Assembly: GCF_901827185.1 (NCBI RefSeq)
Contig: NZ_LR594671.1
Coordinates: forward strand, 3,472,001 to 3,536,000
Source: Variovorax sp. PBL-E5
Lineage (GTDB): Bacteria > Pseudomonadota > Gammaproteobacteria > Burkholderiales > Burkholderiaceae_C
Direction: 5' to 3'
Length of the DNA stretch: 64,000 bases
Each line of letters opens with the position of its first letter. Position 1 is the stretch's first letter. The notes below the pieces were generated by a model. It made no database searches. It was not told the DNA's origin and worked only from the letters and a program-made list of their open reading frames with translations. The translations under genes were made by a program, and so were the position numbers. Below are positions 9,185-16,901 of this stretch, piece after piece.

Positions 9185-10060
9185 TCACACTTTCTTGATC
9201 GCCGTCTTGCCGAACAGCCCCTGCGGCCGCACCGCGAGCACGATCAGCAGCAGCACCAGGCCCGGCACGTCCTTGTAGCCCGTGCTCAGGTAGAAGCCGG
9301 TGGTGGTCTCGGCGACGCCGAGGATGATGCCGCCCACCACGATGCCCATGCCGCTGGTCAGCCCGCCGATGATGGCGACCGCGAAGGCCTTCAGGCCGAG
9401 CACCGCGCCCATCGTGGCGCCGGTCAATGTGAGCGGTGCGATCAGCACGCCGGCGAAGGCCGCGGTCAGCGACGACAGCGCGTACGAGAAGGTGATCACC
9501 AGCCCGGTGTTGATGCCCATCAGCTTGGCCGCGTCGCGGTCGTTGAAGGTCGCGACCACCGCCTTGCCGTAGATCGAGCGGCGGTTGAAGAGCTCCACCG
9601 CCAGCATCATCAGGATGGCGCCGACCACCACCAGGATCTCCATCGGCAGCACGTTGGCGTTGAGGAACTTGATCGGCGACTCCGGCAGCGGCGACGGGAA
9701 CTTCAGGTCGTCGCGGCCCCAGACGTTCTCGGCCACGTTCTTGAAGATGATGCCGAGCGCGATGGTCGACATGATCCAGCCGAACTCCGACTTGATCTTG
9801 ATGGCCGGCCGCACCGCGATGCGCTCGACCACCGCGCCCTGCAGCGCGCCGAACAGGCACACCAGCGGAATCATCAGCCAGTAGTTCACGCCCAGACCGA
9901 CCAGCGTGAGACCCACCAGCGCGCCGAGCATCAGCGCGTCGCCCTGGCCGAAGTTGAGAGTGTCGGAGGTGGCGAAAGTGAGCTGGTAGCCGAACGCGAT
10001 GACGGCATAGATCATGCCCAGCGCGATGCCGCTGAAGATGAGTTGGGTCAGGATTTGCAT
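9185..10060 (-). CDS. livH: LIV-type ABC transporter permease LivH
   Basis: The protein has 291 aa and is an integral inner-membrane permease with about eight hydrophobic helices. The family motif FATSDTLNFGQGDALMLGALVG lies near residue 28. The start MQILTQLIFSG at 10060 is chosen over one nine codons upstream because a GAGG stands about 10 nt before it and LivH proteins normally start here. It is 25 nt ahead of the fused livM-livG gene and 76 nt behind the binding-protein gene. A strong hairpin fills that last gap. Confidence 0.93.
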   Translation of the reverse strand: MQILTQLIFSGIALGMIYAVIAFGYQLTFATSDTLNFGQGDALMLGALVGLTLVGLGVNYWLMIPLVCLFGALQGAVVERIAVRPAIKIKSEFGWIMSTIALGIIFKNVAENVWGRDDLKFPSPLPESPIKFLNANVLPMEILVVVGAILMMLAVELFNRRSIYGKAVVATFNDRDAAKLMGINTGLVITFSYALSSLTAAFAGVLIAPLTLTGATMGAVLGLKAFAVAIIGGLTSGMGIVVGGIILGVAETTTGFYLSTGYKDVPGLVLLLIVLAVRPQGLFGKTAIKKV

Positions 10061-10081
10061 GGCGGGCCTCGCGAAGCGTGA

Positions 10082-10121
10082 CAACAAAAGGCGCCGCTGC
10101 GGACGATGCCGCGGCGGCGCC
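10082..10121 (-). terminator. Hairpin with T-rich tail between the LIV binding-protein and permease genes
   Basis: A 13-bp stem with a single T-G pair (10090-10102 with 10109-10121) and a 6-nt loop is followed on the minus strand by TTTTGTTGT. It begins 15 nt after the stop of the binding-protein gene and ends about 20 nt before livH. It looks like an intrinsic terminator inside the operon. Partial termination here would give more binding protein than membrane subunits, a common arrangement in ABC importers. Confidence 0.7.
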
Positions 10122-10136
10122 AGGCCTTGAGCGGGC

Positions 10137-11372
10137 TTATTGCTTGGGCATCAGCGCCGCATTGGCGGCCGGGTCCTTCAGGCGCACCTTGGAGGCGTTC
10201 TTCTGGTCGTCCGCGCTGGCGAACACCACGCGCCCGCTCTTGACTTCGCCGAACACCGGGATGTTCGCGGTGATGGCGTCATGGTCGGTCTTGGTGAAGG
10301 GCTTGTTGTAGGTCGTCACCACGCCCTCGACCGGCGTCGACAGGTCTTCCAGCGCAGCCCTGATCTTCGGGCCGTCGGTGCTGTTGGCCTGCTTGATCGC
10401 GGCGGCCAGCAGGTAGATCGAGTCGTAGCCCTGCGCGGCCGACACCGGTGAATCCATGCGGTTGTTCTTGGGCTTGAACTTGGCGATGAAGCTGTCGATG
10501 AAGGCCTTGCGCTTGGGTGTCGTCGGCTCCTGGATGAAGGTCTGCGGCATGCGCGCGCCCTCGCCGCCGGGGCCGGCGTTGTCGATGTAGTTGGCCATCG
10601 CGAGCGTCCAGCTGCCGACCATCGGCACCTTCCAGCCGAGCTTGGTCATGCCGTTGGCGATCTGCGCCAGCTCGGGGCCGATGCCGTAGGTCAGCACGAC
10701 TTCGGCGCCGGCTTCCTTGGCCTTCAGCAGCTGGGCCGTCATGTCGACGTCCTTGATGTTGAACTTCTCGACCGCGACCGGCGTGATGCCCTTGGCCTTG
10801 AGTGCTTTCTCCAGGTCCTCGCGGCCGAGCTGGCCGTAGTTGGTGGAGTCGGCCAGGATCGCGACCTTCTTGTAGCCGCGGCGGGTGATCGCCTCTTCCA
10901 CGATCATCGGCGCCTGGATGCTGTCGTGCGCGGCGTTGCGGAACACGTAGTTGTCGGGATCCTTGTCGAACTGGTGCGTGACGATGGAGCCGGTCGCCAC
11001 GTTGTTCAGCACCGGGATCTTGGCGTCCTGGAAGAAGCGCTGCGAAGCCAGCGCCACGCCGGTGTTGATGTAGCCGACCGCGGCCACCACCTTTTCCTTG
11101 TTGATGAATTCCTGCGCGATCTGCACGCCGCGCTCGTTCTTGGCTTCGTCGTCGCGCTCGACGAGTTCGATCTGCCGGCCCATCACGCCGCCGGCCTTGT
11201 TGATTTCCTCGGTCGCGAGGCGCACGCCGTCGCGCATGCTCACGCCCATCGAGGACGAACCGCCGGTGAACGGACCGTCGACACCGATCTTGATCGGGTC
11301 GGCGGCCATGGCGAAGGTGGCGAGTGCGGCCAGCGCGACGGCCGTGGCGAATTTCTTCGGAAAGCGGGTCAA
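10137..11372 (-). CDS. LIV-type ABC transporter periplasmic substrate-binding protein
   Basis: The protein has 411 aa. The start is a TTG at 11372 (LTRFPKKF as written), placed 7 nt after AGGAGA and giving a proper signal peptide (FATAVALAALATFAMAA) with a cut before DPIKIGVDGPFTGGSS. An upstream ATG at 11510 would put the signal peptide inside the protein. The mature part is a two-lobed Peripla_BP_6 protein (GVQIAQEFINKEKVVAAVG; NNVATGSIVT). It is the first gene of the operon and is divergent from a Cache sensor kinase, which may respond to the same ligand. Confidence 0.9.
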   Translation of the reverse strand: MTRFPKKFATAVALAALATFAMAADPIKIGVDGPFTGGSSSMGVSMRDGVRLATEEINKAGGVMGRQIELVERDDEAKNERGVQIAQEFINKEKVVAAVGYINTGVALASQRFFQDAKIPVLNNVATGSIVTHQFDKDPDNYVFRNAAHDSIQAPMIVEEAITRRGYKKVAILADSTNYGQLGREDLEKALKAKGITPVAVEKFNIKDVDMTAQLLKAKEAGAEVVLTYGIGPELAQIANGMTKLGWKVPMVGSWTLAMANYIDNAGPGGEGARMPQTFIQEPTTPKRKAFIDSFIAKFKPKNNRMDSPVSAAQGYDSIYLLAAAIKQANSTDGPKIRAALEDLSTPVEGVVTTYNKPFTKTDHDAITANIPVFGEVKSGRVVFASADDQKNASKVRLKDPAANAALMPKQ

Positions 11373-11539
11373 GGTGTTGTCTCCTGCGGTGAATGGGATG
11401 CGTGCCGCGATTGTCTGTATCCGGACGTTGCCGCCTATTCGCATCATTGCGGGGATCGACTGCGTAATACTGCCTACGGGAAAACGCGAATGCGCCGAAG
11501 TGACGCTCATCCGGCGCCGCGGCGATCACAATCGCCGCC

Positions 11540-12895
11540 ATGAAACCGAAGGCCAAGCTTCTCCTGCTGGCGGTGGCGCCGCTGCTGCTGGCGATCGTGC
11601 TGATCGGCGGACTGCTGGGCGTGGAGACGCAGCACCTCGAGCGGCAGCAGTCGCAGGTGCTGGAAGACGCCCTGCTCACTGCCAAGCGCGAGGAGCTGCG
11701 CAACTACGTCGCCCTGGCACTGACCTCGATCGACAACCTGTACGGCGCCGGCCGCGACGACGAGGCGGCCAAGGAACAGGCCAAGGCCATCCTGTCGAGC
11801 ATGAACTTCGGCAACGACGGCTACTTCTACGTCTACGACCGCGAGGGCCTGTGCCTCGTGCATCCGCGCCAGCCGGACCTGATCGGCCAGAACCTCTGGG
11901 ACCGGCGCGATGCCGACGGCACCTACATGATCCGCGAGCTGATCGCCCGTGCGCACGAGGGCGGCGGCTTCACGCGCTACCTCTGGCCGAAGCCTTCGAA
12001 CGGCCGCGTCGAACGCAAGCTCGGCTACTCGGTCGAGCTGCCGCGCTGGGGCTGGATGCTGGGCACCGGCATCTACATCGACGACGTCGATGCAGCGGCG
12101 GCACGCCTGCGCGGCAACCTTCTCGCGAGCGTGCGCCAGACGCTGCTCGGCCTGGCGGCCGTGGCCGTGCTCGCGGCGCTCGCGGTGTTCGCCGGCGGCC
12201 TGGTGCTGAACATCAGCGAGCAGCGCCAGGCCGACCGCAAGCTCAAGGCACTGGCGCACCGCGTCGTCAGCTCGCAGGAGGAGGAACGGGCCCGCGTCTC
12301 GCGCGAACTGCACGACCACATCTGCCAGTTGCTGGTGTCGATCAAGTACCGCTTCGAGCTGATCGGCCACCGGCTGGCCCATCCGGGCGACGAGCCGGTG
12401 ACGGCGATCGACACCGAACTCGGCGCCTTGTCGCAGGCGATCGGCGAAGTGCGCCGCATCTCCCACGACCTGCGGCCGGCGCTGCTCGACGACCTCGGCC
12501 TGCCGGCCGCGCTGGAACACATCGGCAATGAACTCGCACAACGCAGCGGCCTGAAGGTGCAGGTGTCGCCGCACCTGAACGAGGAACGGCTGTCCGAACT
12601 CCAGGCGGTGAGCCTGTTCCGCGTCGCGCAGGAGGCGCTGCGGAATGCGGAACGGCACGCACAGGCCAGCCGCATCGACATCCGCCTCGACGATGCCGGC
12701 GACCGGCTCGCGCTGCGCATCACCGACGACGGCCGCGGCTTCGACGTGCAGCACGTCGAGCTCAGCAAGGACCGCGGCATCGGCCTGACCAACATGCGCG
12801 AACGCGTGGAGCGCAACGGCGGCACCTTCCACATGGAGTCCCGTCCCGGCCATACCTCGCTGACCGCGAGCTTTCCATTGACGGGTGCGGCATGA
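11540..12895 (+). CDS. Membrane sensor histidine kinase with periplasmic Cache domain (NarL-type)
   Basis: The protein has 451 aa. A first membrane helix (residues 5-27) is followed by a periplasmic single Cache domain (about 30-185, with DGYFYVYDREGLCLVHP and YSVELPRWGWMLGTGIYI). A second helix (about 195-220) leads to a HisKA_3 dimerisation domain with the phospho-acceptor His in RVSRELHDHICQ. An HATPase follows with an N box (NAERHA), DDGRGFD and GIGLTNMRERVE. It overlaps the response regulator by ATGA and is divergent from the LIV operon, so amino-acid or organic-acid sensing that drives that transporter is plausible but inferred. Confidence 0.92.
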   Translation: MKPKAKLLLLAVAPLLLAIVLIGGLLGVETQHLERQQSQVLEDALLTAKREELRNYVALALTSIDNLYGAGRDDEAAKEQAKAILSSMNFGNDGYFYVYDREGLCLVHPRQPDLIGQNLWDRRDADGTYMIRELIARAHEGGGFTRYLWPKPSNGRVERKLGYSVELPRWGWMLGTGIYIDDVDAAAARLRGNLLASVRQTLLGLAAVAVLAALAVFAGGLVLNISEQRQADRKLKALAHRVVSSQEEERARVSRELHDHICQLLVSIKYRFELIGHRLAHPGDEPVTAIDTELGALSQAIGEVRRISHDLRPALLDDLGLPAALEHIGNELAQRSGLKVQVSPHLNEERLSELQAVSLFRVAQEALRNAERHAQASRIDIRLDDAGDRLALRITDDGRGFDVQHVELSKDRGIGLTNMRERVERNGGTFHMESRPGHTSLTASFPLTGAA

Positions 12896-13533
12896 ACGCA
12901 GAGACCGCCCTGCCCCGGATCCGGCTGGTGCTTGTCGACGACCACGCGCTGGTGCGCGACGGGCTGTGCGCGCGCCTGGCGGTGGTGCCGCATCTGCAGG
13001 TGGTCGGCGAGGCTGCCAGCGGCGCCGAGGCGCTGCAGCTGGCCGAGTCGCTGGCGCCGGACCTGATGCTGATCGACGTCGGCATGCGCGGCATGAACGG
13101 GATCGAGCTGGCCACCGCGCTGCGCGCACGGCACCCGTCGATCCGCGTGCTGATGCTCAGCATGTACGACAACCGCGAGTACGTGCAGAGCGCGATCCGC
13201 GCAGGCGCGCTCGGCTATGTGCTGAAGGAATCGCCGACCGAGGAGATCCTGGCCGCCATCGGCGCGGTCTGCGTGGGCGGCCGCTATTTCAGCGCCCAGG
13301 TCTCGGGGCTGGCGGCGCAGTCGGGCTCGGACGTGCCGCAACTCACCGCGCGCGAGCACGAGGTGCTGGTGCTGCTGGCCCATGGGCGCAGCAACAAGGT
13401 GGTCGCGAAGGAGCTCGACATCAGCGTGCGCACGGTCGAGACGCACCGCTTCAGCCTGCGCCGCAAGCTCGGCGTGGACTCCGCAGCGGAGCTGCTGAAG
13501 ATCGCCGTCACGCACGGCTGGACGACGTTGTAG
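12892..13533 (+). CDS. LuxR/NarL-family response regulator
   Basis: The protein has 213 aa. The receiver domain shows the acidic pair VDDHALVRDG, phospho-acceptor Asp62 (LMLIDVGMRGMNG) and Lys in YVLKESP. The C-terminal GerE helix-turn-helix begins at LTAREHEVLVLLAHGRSNK and includes ISVRTVETHRFSLRRKLG. It is the partner of the Cache kinase encoded just upstream, with overlapping start and stop. Its targets probably include the divergent LIV promoter, but no operator was identified in the 167-bp intergenic space. Confidence 0.93.
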   Translation: MNAETALPRIRLVLVDDHALVRDGLCARLAVVPHLQVVGEAASGAEALQLAESLAPDLMLIDVGMRGMNGIELATALRARHPSIRVLMLSMYDNREYVQSAIRAGALGYVLKESPTEEILAAIGAVCVGGRYFSAQVSGLAAQSGSDVPQLTAREHEVLVLLAHGRSNKVVAKELDISVRTVETHRFSLRRKLGVDSAAELLKIAVTHGWTTL

Positions 13534-13549
13534 GCCGATCGAACGCCGC

Positions 13550-14512
13550 TCAGTCCGCGCCGGCCGGCGCCGCCGGCGGCGCATCGCGGTCGGGCCGCGG
13601 ATGCTTCTTCTGCGCCCGCGCTTCCTTCTTCGCGCGGCGCTCGGCTTCCAGCAATTCCCCGGCGGCCACCCAGGCGGCGAACTCCTGCGGCGTCTCGAGC
13701 GTGATGCGTCCGAGCTTGCCGCTGCGGAATTCGTTCATCACGATCTCGGCCGCCTTCTGGAGGTTGACGCGCCCTTGCCCGAGCAGCGCGCCGCGCTTGC
13801 GGCCGATGGCTTCCAGCAGCTGTTCGTCGGTCAAGCCATCGACCGCATCGAGCCCGAAGCGCGCCTGCACCAGAGCGGCATAGTGCTGCCTCAGGGCGTC
13901 GAGCAGCTCCAGCGCCACCTCTTCCTCGTCGAAGGCATTGCGGCCAATGGCGCCACTGGCGGCCAGGTTGTAGCCGCTCTTGGCGACGATGATGCGCGGC
14001 CACAGCATGCCTGGCGTATCCCACAGGTAGAAGTCGTCAGCCAGCGTGATGCGCTGCTCGAGCTTGGTGATGCCGGCCTCGTCGCCGGTCTTGGCCTTGC
14101 GCCCGCCGATGAGTGTGTTGATGAGCGTGGATTTGCCGACGTTGGGAATGCCGCAGATCAGCACCCGCATCGGCTTGGCCATGCCGCCGCGCGAGGGCGC
14201 GAGTTCATGGCAGGCGTCGATCAGCCGGCGCGCGGGCGTGGTCTGGCTGGCGTCCAGCCCGATGGCCCGCGTGGCCGGCCGGTCGTTGTAGTGCGCGAGC
14301 CAGAGCGCGGTGCGTTCCGGGTCGGCCAGGTCCTGCTTGTTGAGCACCTTGAGGCCCGGCTTGTGGCCGGTGAGATCGGCCAGCATCGGGTTTGCGCTGG
14401 AGCCCGGCAGCCGTGCATCGAGAAGCTCGATGACGACGTCGATGTCCTTGACCCGCTCGGCGATGGCCTTCTGGGTCAGGTGCATGTGACCGGGGAACCA
14501 CTGGATGGCCAT
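13550..14512 (-). CDS. ylqF: Ribosome biogenesis GTPase YlqF/RbgA
   Basis: The protein has 320 aa and is a circularly permuted GTPase acting in late assembly of the large ribosomal subunit. The G motifs appear in permuted order: G4 (LNKQDLAD, near residue 58) precedes G1 (GIPNVGKSTL, near 118) and G3 (DTPG). The N-terminal IQWFPGHMHLTQKAI is diagnostic for the YlqF subgroup. The last 35 residues are a charged Lys/Arg then Pro/Ala tail (KKEARAQKKHPRPDRDAPP). It is a monocistronic gene, convergent with the response regulator. Confidence 0.93.
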   Translation of the reverse strand: MAIQWFPGHMHLTQKAIAERVKDIDVVIELLDARLPGSSANPMLADLTGHKPGLKVLNKQDLADPERTALWLAHYNDRPATRAIGLDASQTTPARRLIDACHELAPSRGGMAKPMRVLICGIPNVGKSTLINTLIGGRKAKTGDEAGITKLEQRITLADDFYLWDTPGMLWPRIIVAKSGYNLAASGAIGRNAFDEEEVALELLDALRQHYAALVQARFGLDAVDGLTDEQLLEAIGRKRGALLGQGRVNLQKAAEIVMNEFRSGKLGRITLETPQEFAAWVAAGELLEAERRAKKEARAQKKHPRPDRDAPPAAPAGAD

Positions 14513-14589
14513 CGGGGCGTTCTTTCTTTCGGATTGGCTACGGATTGTCGCCGCAGCCAGGACGGGCGCCCCCGCCCGCTACCCGGCGC

Positions 14590-14799
14590 TCAGCGCCAGA
14601 CGTAGTGGCCCGGCACACGATGGCCGTGCTGCCAATGCGGCGGAACCCAGCGCCGATGACGCCGGTGCTCCCAGCGAACCGGCACCACGTCCGCGCGATC
14701 GACGACGACGGTGCTGCGCTGCGAAGACGGCGCCGGCTGGGCCAGCGCGGTGCCCGACACCAGGGCGCATGCGGCGAGTGCGAACAGGATCTTCTTCAT
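14590..14799 (-). CDS. Small exported basic protein
   Basis: The protein has 69 aa. The start at 14799 is chosen because GAGGAAA stands about 8 nt upstream and a signal peptide starts there (MKKILFALAACALVSGTALA, cut before QPAPSS). The mature part of about 48 residues is rich in Arg, His and Trp (WEHRRHRRWVPPHWQHGH) and ends in GHYVWR. It resembles the YXWVPGHW-repeat class of small periplasmic proteins seen in Burkholderiales. No function is known. Confidence 0.7.
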   Translation of the reverse strand: MKKILFALAACALVSGTALAQPAPSSQRSTVVVDRADVVPVRWEHRRHRRWVPPHWQHGHRVPGHYVWR

Positions 14800-15019
14800 T
14801 TGGCTTTCCTCGTTGATTCTGGCGTGCCGGAATGGGCACACGCCGAAACTACCGCTGCCCTGGCACTTCAGCGTGTAGGCCAAGGGGCTATCGCCGCGTC
14901 ACCGGACCGGGCGGGCCGTCGGCCTTCGTGCACCGGCACGCTGGCCCAAATGCTTACGCACAGCCGGCCGTTATGGGCGCAAAGTCGCGTTGTGCTCAAC
15001 GACGCGAAAAGGACAACGC

Positions 15020-15379
15020 ATGCAGATTCAAGTCAACACCGGCAACGGCATCGAGAACAAGGACGCCCTGGAGCGCTGGGCTGACGGCGAAATCCGCCAG
15101 ACACTGGGCCGTTTCGCAGCCGACGTGACGCGCGTCGAGATTCACCTGAGCGACGAGAACCACGACGCCAGCGGCGGCGGCGCCAGGCGTTGCGTGATGG
15201 AGGCCCGCCTCGTCCATCACCAGCCGGTGGCGGTGACGCAGCATGCGCCGAATCTCGACGAGGCCTTTCGCGGCGCATCCGACAAGCTCAAGCGGGCGCT
15301 CGACAGTGCACTCGGCCGTCTCAACAACCACCGCGACCGCGATTCGATCCGCAAGGATGGCGGCGCGGTCGCCGAATGA
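15020..15379 (+). CDS. HPF/RaiA-like ribosome-associated protein (S30AE fold)
   Basis: The protein has 119 aa, the length of short hibernation factors. The sequence MQIQVNTGNGIENKDALERWADGEIRQ to RVEIHLSDEN and HAPNLDEAFRGASDKLKRAL follows the beta-alpha-beta-beta-beta-alpha S30AE pattern. Members bind the 30S decoding region and silence ribosomes in stationary phase or stress. It ends 16 nt from the convergent SDR stop and stands alone. It is not the rpoN-linked hpf copy, so it may be a second, specialised paralogue. Confidence 0.8.
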   Translation: MQIQVNTGNGIENKDALERWADGEIRQTLGRFAADVTRVEIHLSDENHDASGGGARRCVMEARLVHHQPVAVTQHAPNLDEAFRGASDKLKRALDSALGRLNNHRDRDSIRKDGGAVAE

Positions 15380-15394
15380 CCCGCGGGATGGCGC

Positions 15395-16309
15395 TCAGCC
15401 GCGGCGCCGCGCCATCGCCTTGCCGACCTCGTTGCTGCCCTGGGCCGCGCCGCTCTGCGGCACGATCTCGCCGCTGCGGCCGGTCACCTCGGCCAGGCGC
15501 TCTGCGAGCTGCTCGGGCGCATCGGCGCCGAGGCCGATCCAGGCGCCGTTCGTCAGCGTGATGTGCGCGGCCTCGAAGGTGCCGGCGCCGGCGCAGAGGA
15601 TGGTGCGGCTGGGCGCGTCCTGCGCGGCCAGCACCAGCATCGCGGGCACCACGGCTTCGGGCTGGAGCGCGGCGAGCACGTCCTCGGGCATCAGGTCCTC
15701 GGTCATGCGCGTCGCGGCGGTGGGCGCGAGGCAGTTGACGCGGATGTCGTTCTTCGCGCCTTCGATGCTGAGCGTCTGCATGAGTCCGACGAGCGCCATC
15801 TTGGCCGCGCCGTAGTTGCTCTGGCCGAAGTTGCCGTAGAGGCCCGACGACGAGGTGGTCATCACGATGCGGCCGTACTTCTGCGCATTCATGACCGGCC
15901 ACACGGCCTTGGTGCAATGGACGGCGCCCATCAGGTGCACGTCGAGCACCAGCCGGAAATCGGCGAGCTCCATCTTGGCGAAGCTCTTGTCGCGCAGGAT
16001 GCCGGCATTGTTGACGAGGATGTCGACCCGGCCCCATGCATCGACCGCCTGCTGCACCATCGCCTGCACGGCCTCGAAGTCGGTGACCGAGGCGCCGTTG
16101 GCGATGGCCTCGCCGCCGGCCGCCCGGATCTCGTCGACCACGGCCTGTGCCGCGCTCGCCGAGCCGCCGGAGCCGTCGCGCGCGCCGCCGAGGTCGTTGA
16201 CCAGAACCCGGGCGCCGCGCGCGGCCAATGCCAGCGCATGCTGGCGACCCAGGCCGCCCCCGGCGCCGGTCACGATGGCCACGCGGCCGCTGAAGTCGAT
16301 GCTGCTCAT
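15395..16309 (-). CDS. Short-chain dehydrogenase/reductase (17beta-HSD4-like)
   Basis: The protein has 304 aa. The NAD(P) Rossmann motif is TGAGGGLGRQHALALAARGA (about residues 14-33). The catalytic triad region is Ser in MTTSSSGLYGNFGQSNYGAAK with YxxxK, and NNAG is present. The stretch LVNDLGGARDGSGGS after beta-2 is typical of the hydroxyacyl-CoA dehydrogenase branch (MFE-2 or 17beta-HSD4-like), suggesting a fatty-acyl or related CoA substrate. A C-terminal extension after the fold (AWIGLGADAPEQLAERLAEV) also fits that branch. Confidence 0.9.
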   Translation of the reverse strand: MSSIDFSGRVAIVTGAGGGLGRQHALALAARGARVLVNDLGGARDGSGGSASAAQAVVDEIRAAGGEAIANGASVTDFEAVQAMVQQAVDAWGRVDILVNNAGILRDKSFAKMELADFRLVLDVHLMGAVHCTKAVWPVMNAQKYGRIVMTTSSSGLYGNFGQSNYGAAKMALVGLMQTLSIEGAKNDIRVNCLAPTAATRMTEDLMPEDVLAALQPEAVVPAMLVLAAQDAPSRTILCAGAGTFEAAHITLTNGAWIGLGADAPEQLAERLAEVTGRSGEIVPQSGAAQGSNEVGKAMARRRG

Positions 16310-16389
16310 GGAATGATTGCTTTCCGAAGTCGATGACGCGTGGCGTTTTACCTCAGAAAGCAGGCGCCCGGCCCGCAAGGCGTGCGGCT

Positions 16390-16770
16390 TCAGTCGTGCC
16401 GGCGACTCATCTTCTCGCAGTAGTCGAGCAGCAGATCGATCTCCGCCGACTTGTCGAAGAAGGCGTCGGCGCCCAGCGCCTTGGAGCGGGCACGCATGTC
16501 GGGCGTGGCGTAGTTGCTCAGCACGACGACCTTCTGATGGGCCGCCCGCCTGCGGCAAGCATCGACCACCCCGAGCCCGTTGCCCTCCTGCAGGAACAGG
16601 TCGACGATGGCCATGTCCCAGCTGTCGCGGTGCGATCCCAGCCATGCCACCGCTTCGCTTTCCCCGCTGGCATGCGCGATCACCGTGGCGTCGGCGATGT
16701 CCTCGAGGAAGCCGACCAGGTTTTCACGGATCACTGCGTTGTCTTCGACCAGATAGGTCTTGAAAGTCAT
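16390..16770 (-). CDS. Stand-alone receiver-domain response regulator
   Basis: The protein has 126 aa and is a CheY-like receiver with no output domain: acidic pair VEDNAVIREN, phospho-acceptor Asp57 (MAIVDLFLQEGNG), Ser85 and Lys107 (FFDKSAE). The start MTFKTYLVED at 16770 fits receiver architecture. An ATG at 16821 would add 17 residues without a fold and has a better purine run (GAGCGGG) in front, so the start is uncertain. There is no kinase gene adjacent. It lies downstream of gshA on the same strand but with a 131-nt gap. Confidence 0.85.
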   Translation of the reverse strand: MTFKTYLVEDNAVIRENLVGFLEDIADATVIAHASGESEAVAWLGSHRDSWDMAIVDLFLQEGNGLGVVDACRRRAAHQKVVVLSNYATPDMRARSKALGADAFFDKSAEIDLLLDYCEKMSRRHD

Positions 16771-16901
16771 GGAGCGGTCGATCAAGGGACTGCGAGCTGT
16801 CGGGATGGATGACGCCATCATGCAACCCGCTCGCTTCGCCGCGGTGGGCCATGTCGGCCAATGAAGGTAGGCGCGGGCCTACCCGAATCGCCGCCGCGCG
16901 C

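Noticed and set aside
7246..9198. Long rightward open frame over the LIV permease-ATPase gene
   Set aside because: It lies on the antisense strand of a conserved fused gene, is His/Asp/Gln-rich nonsense and has no motif. High GC makes long antisense frames common here.
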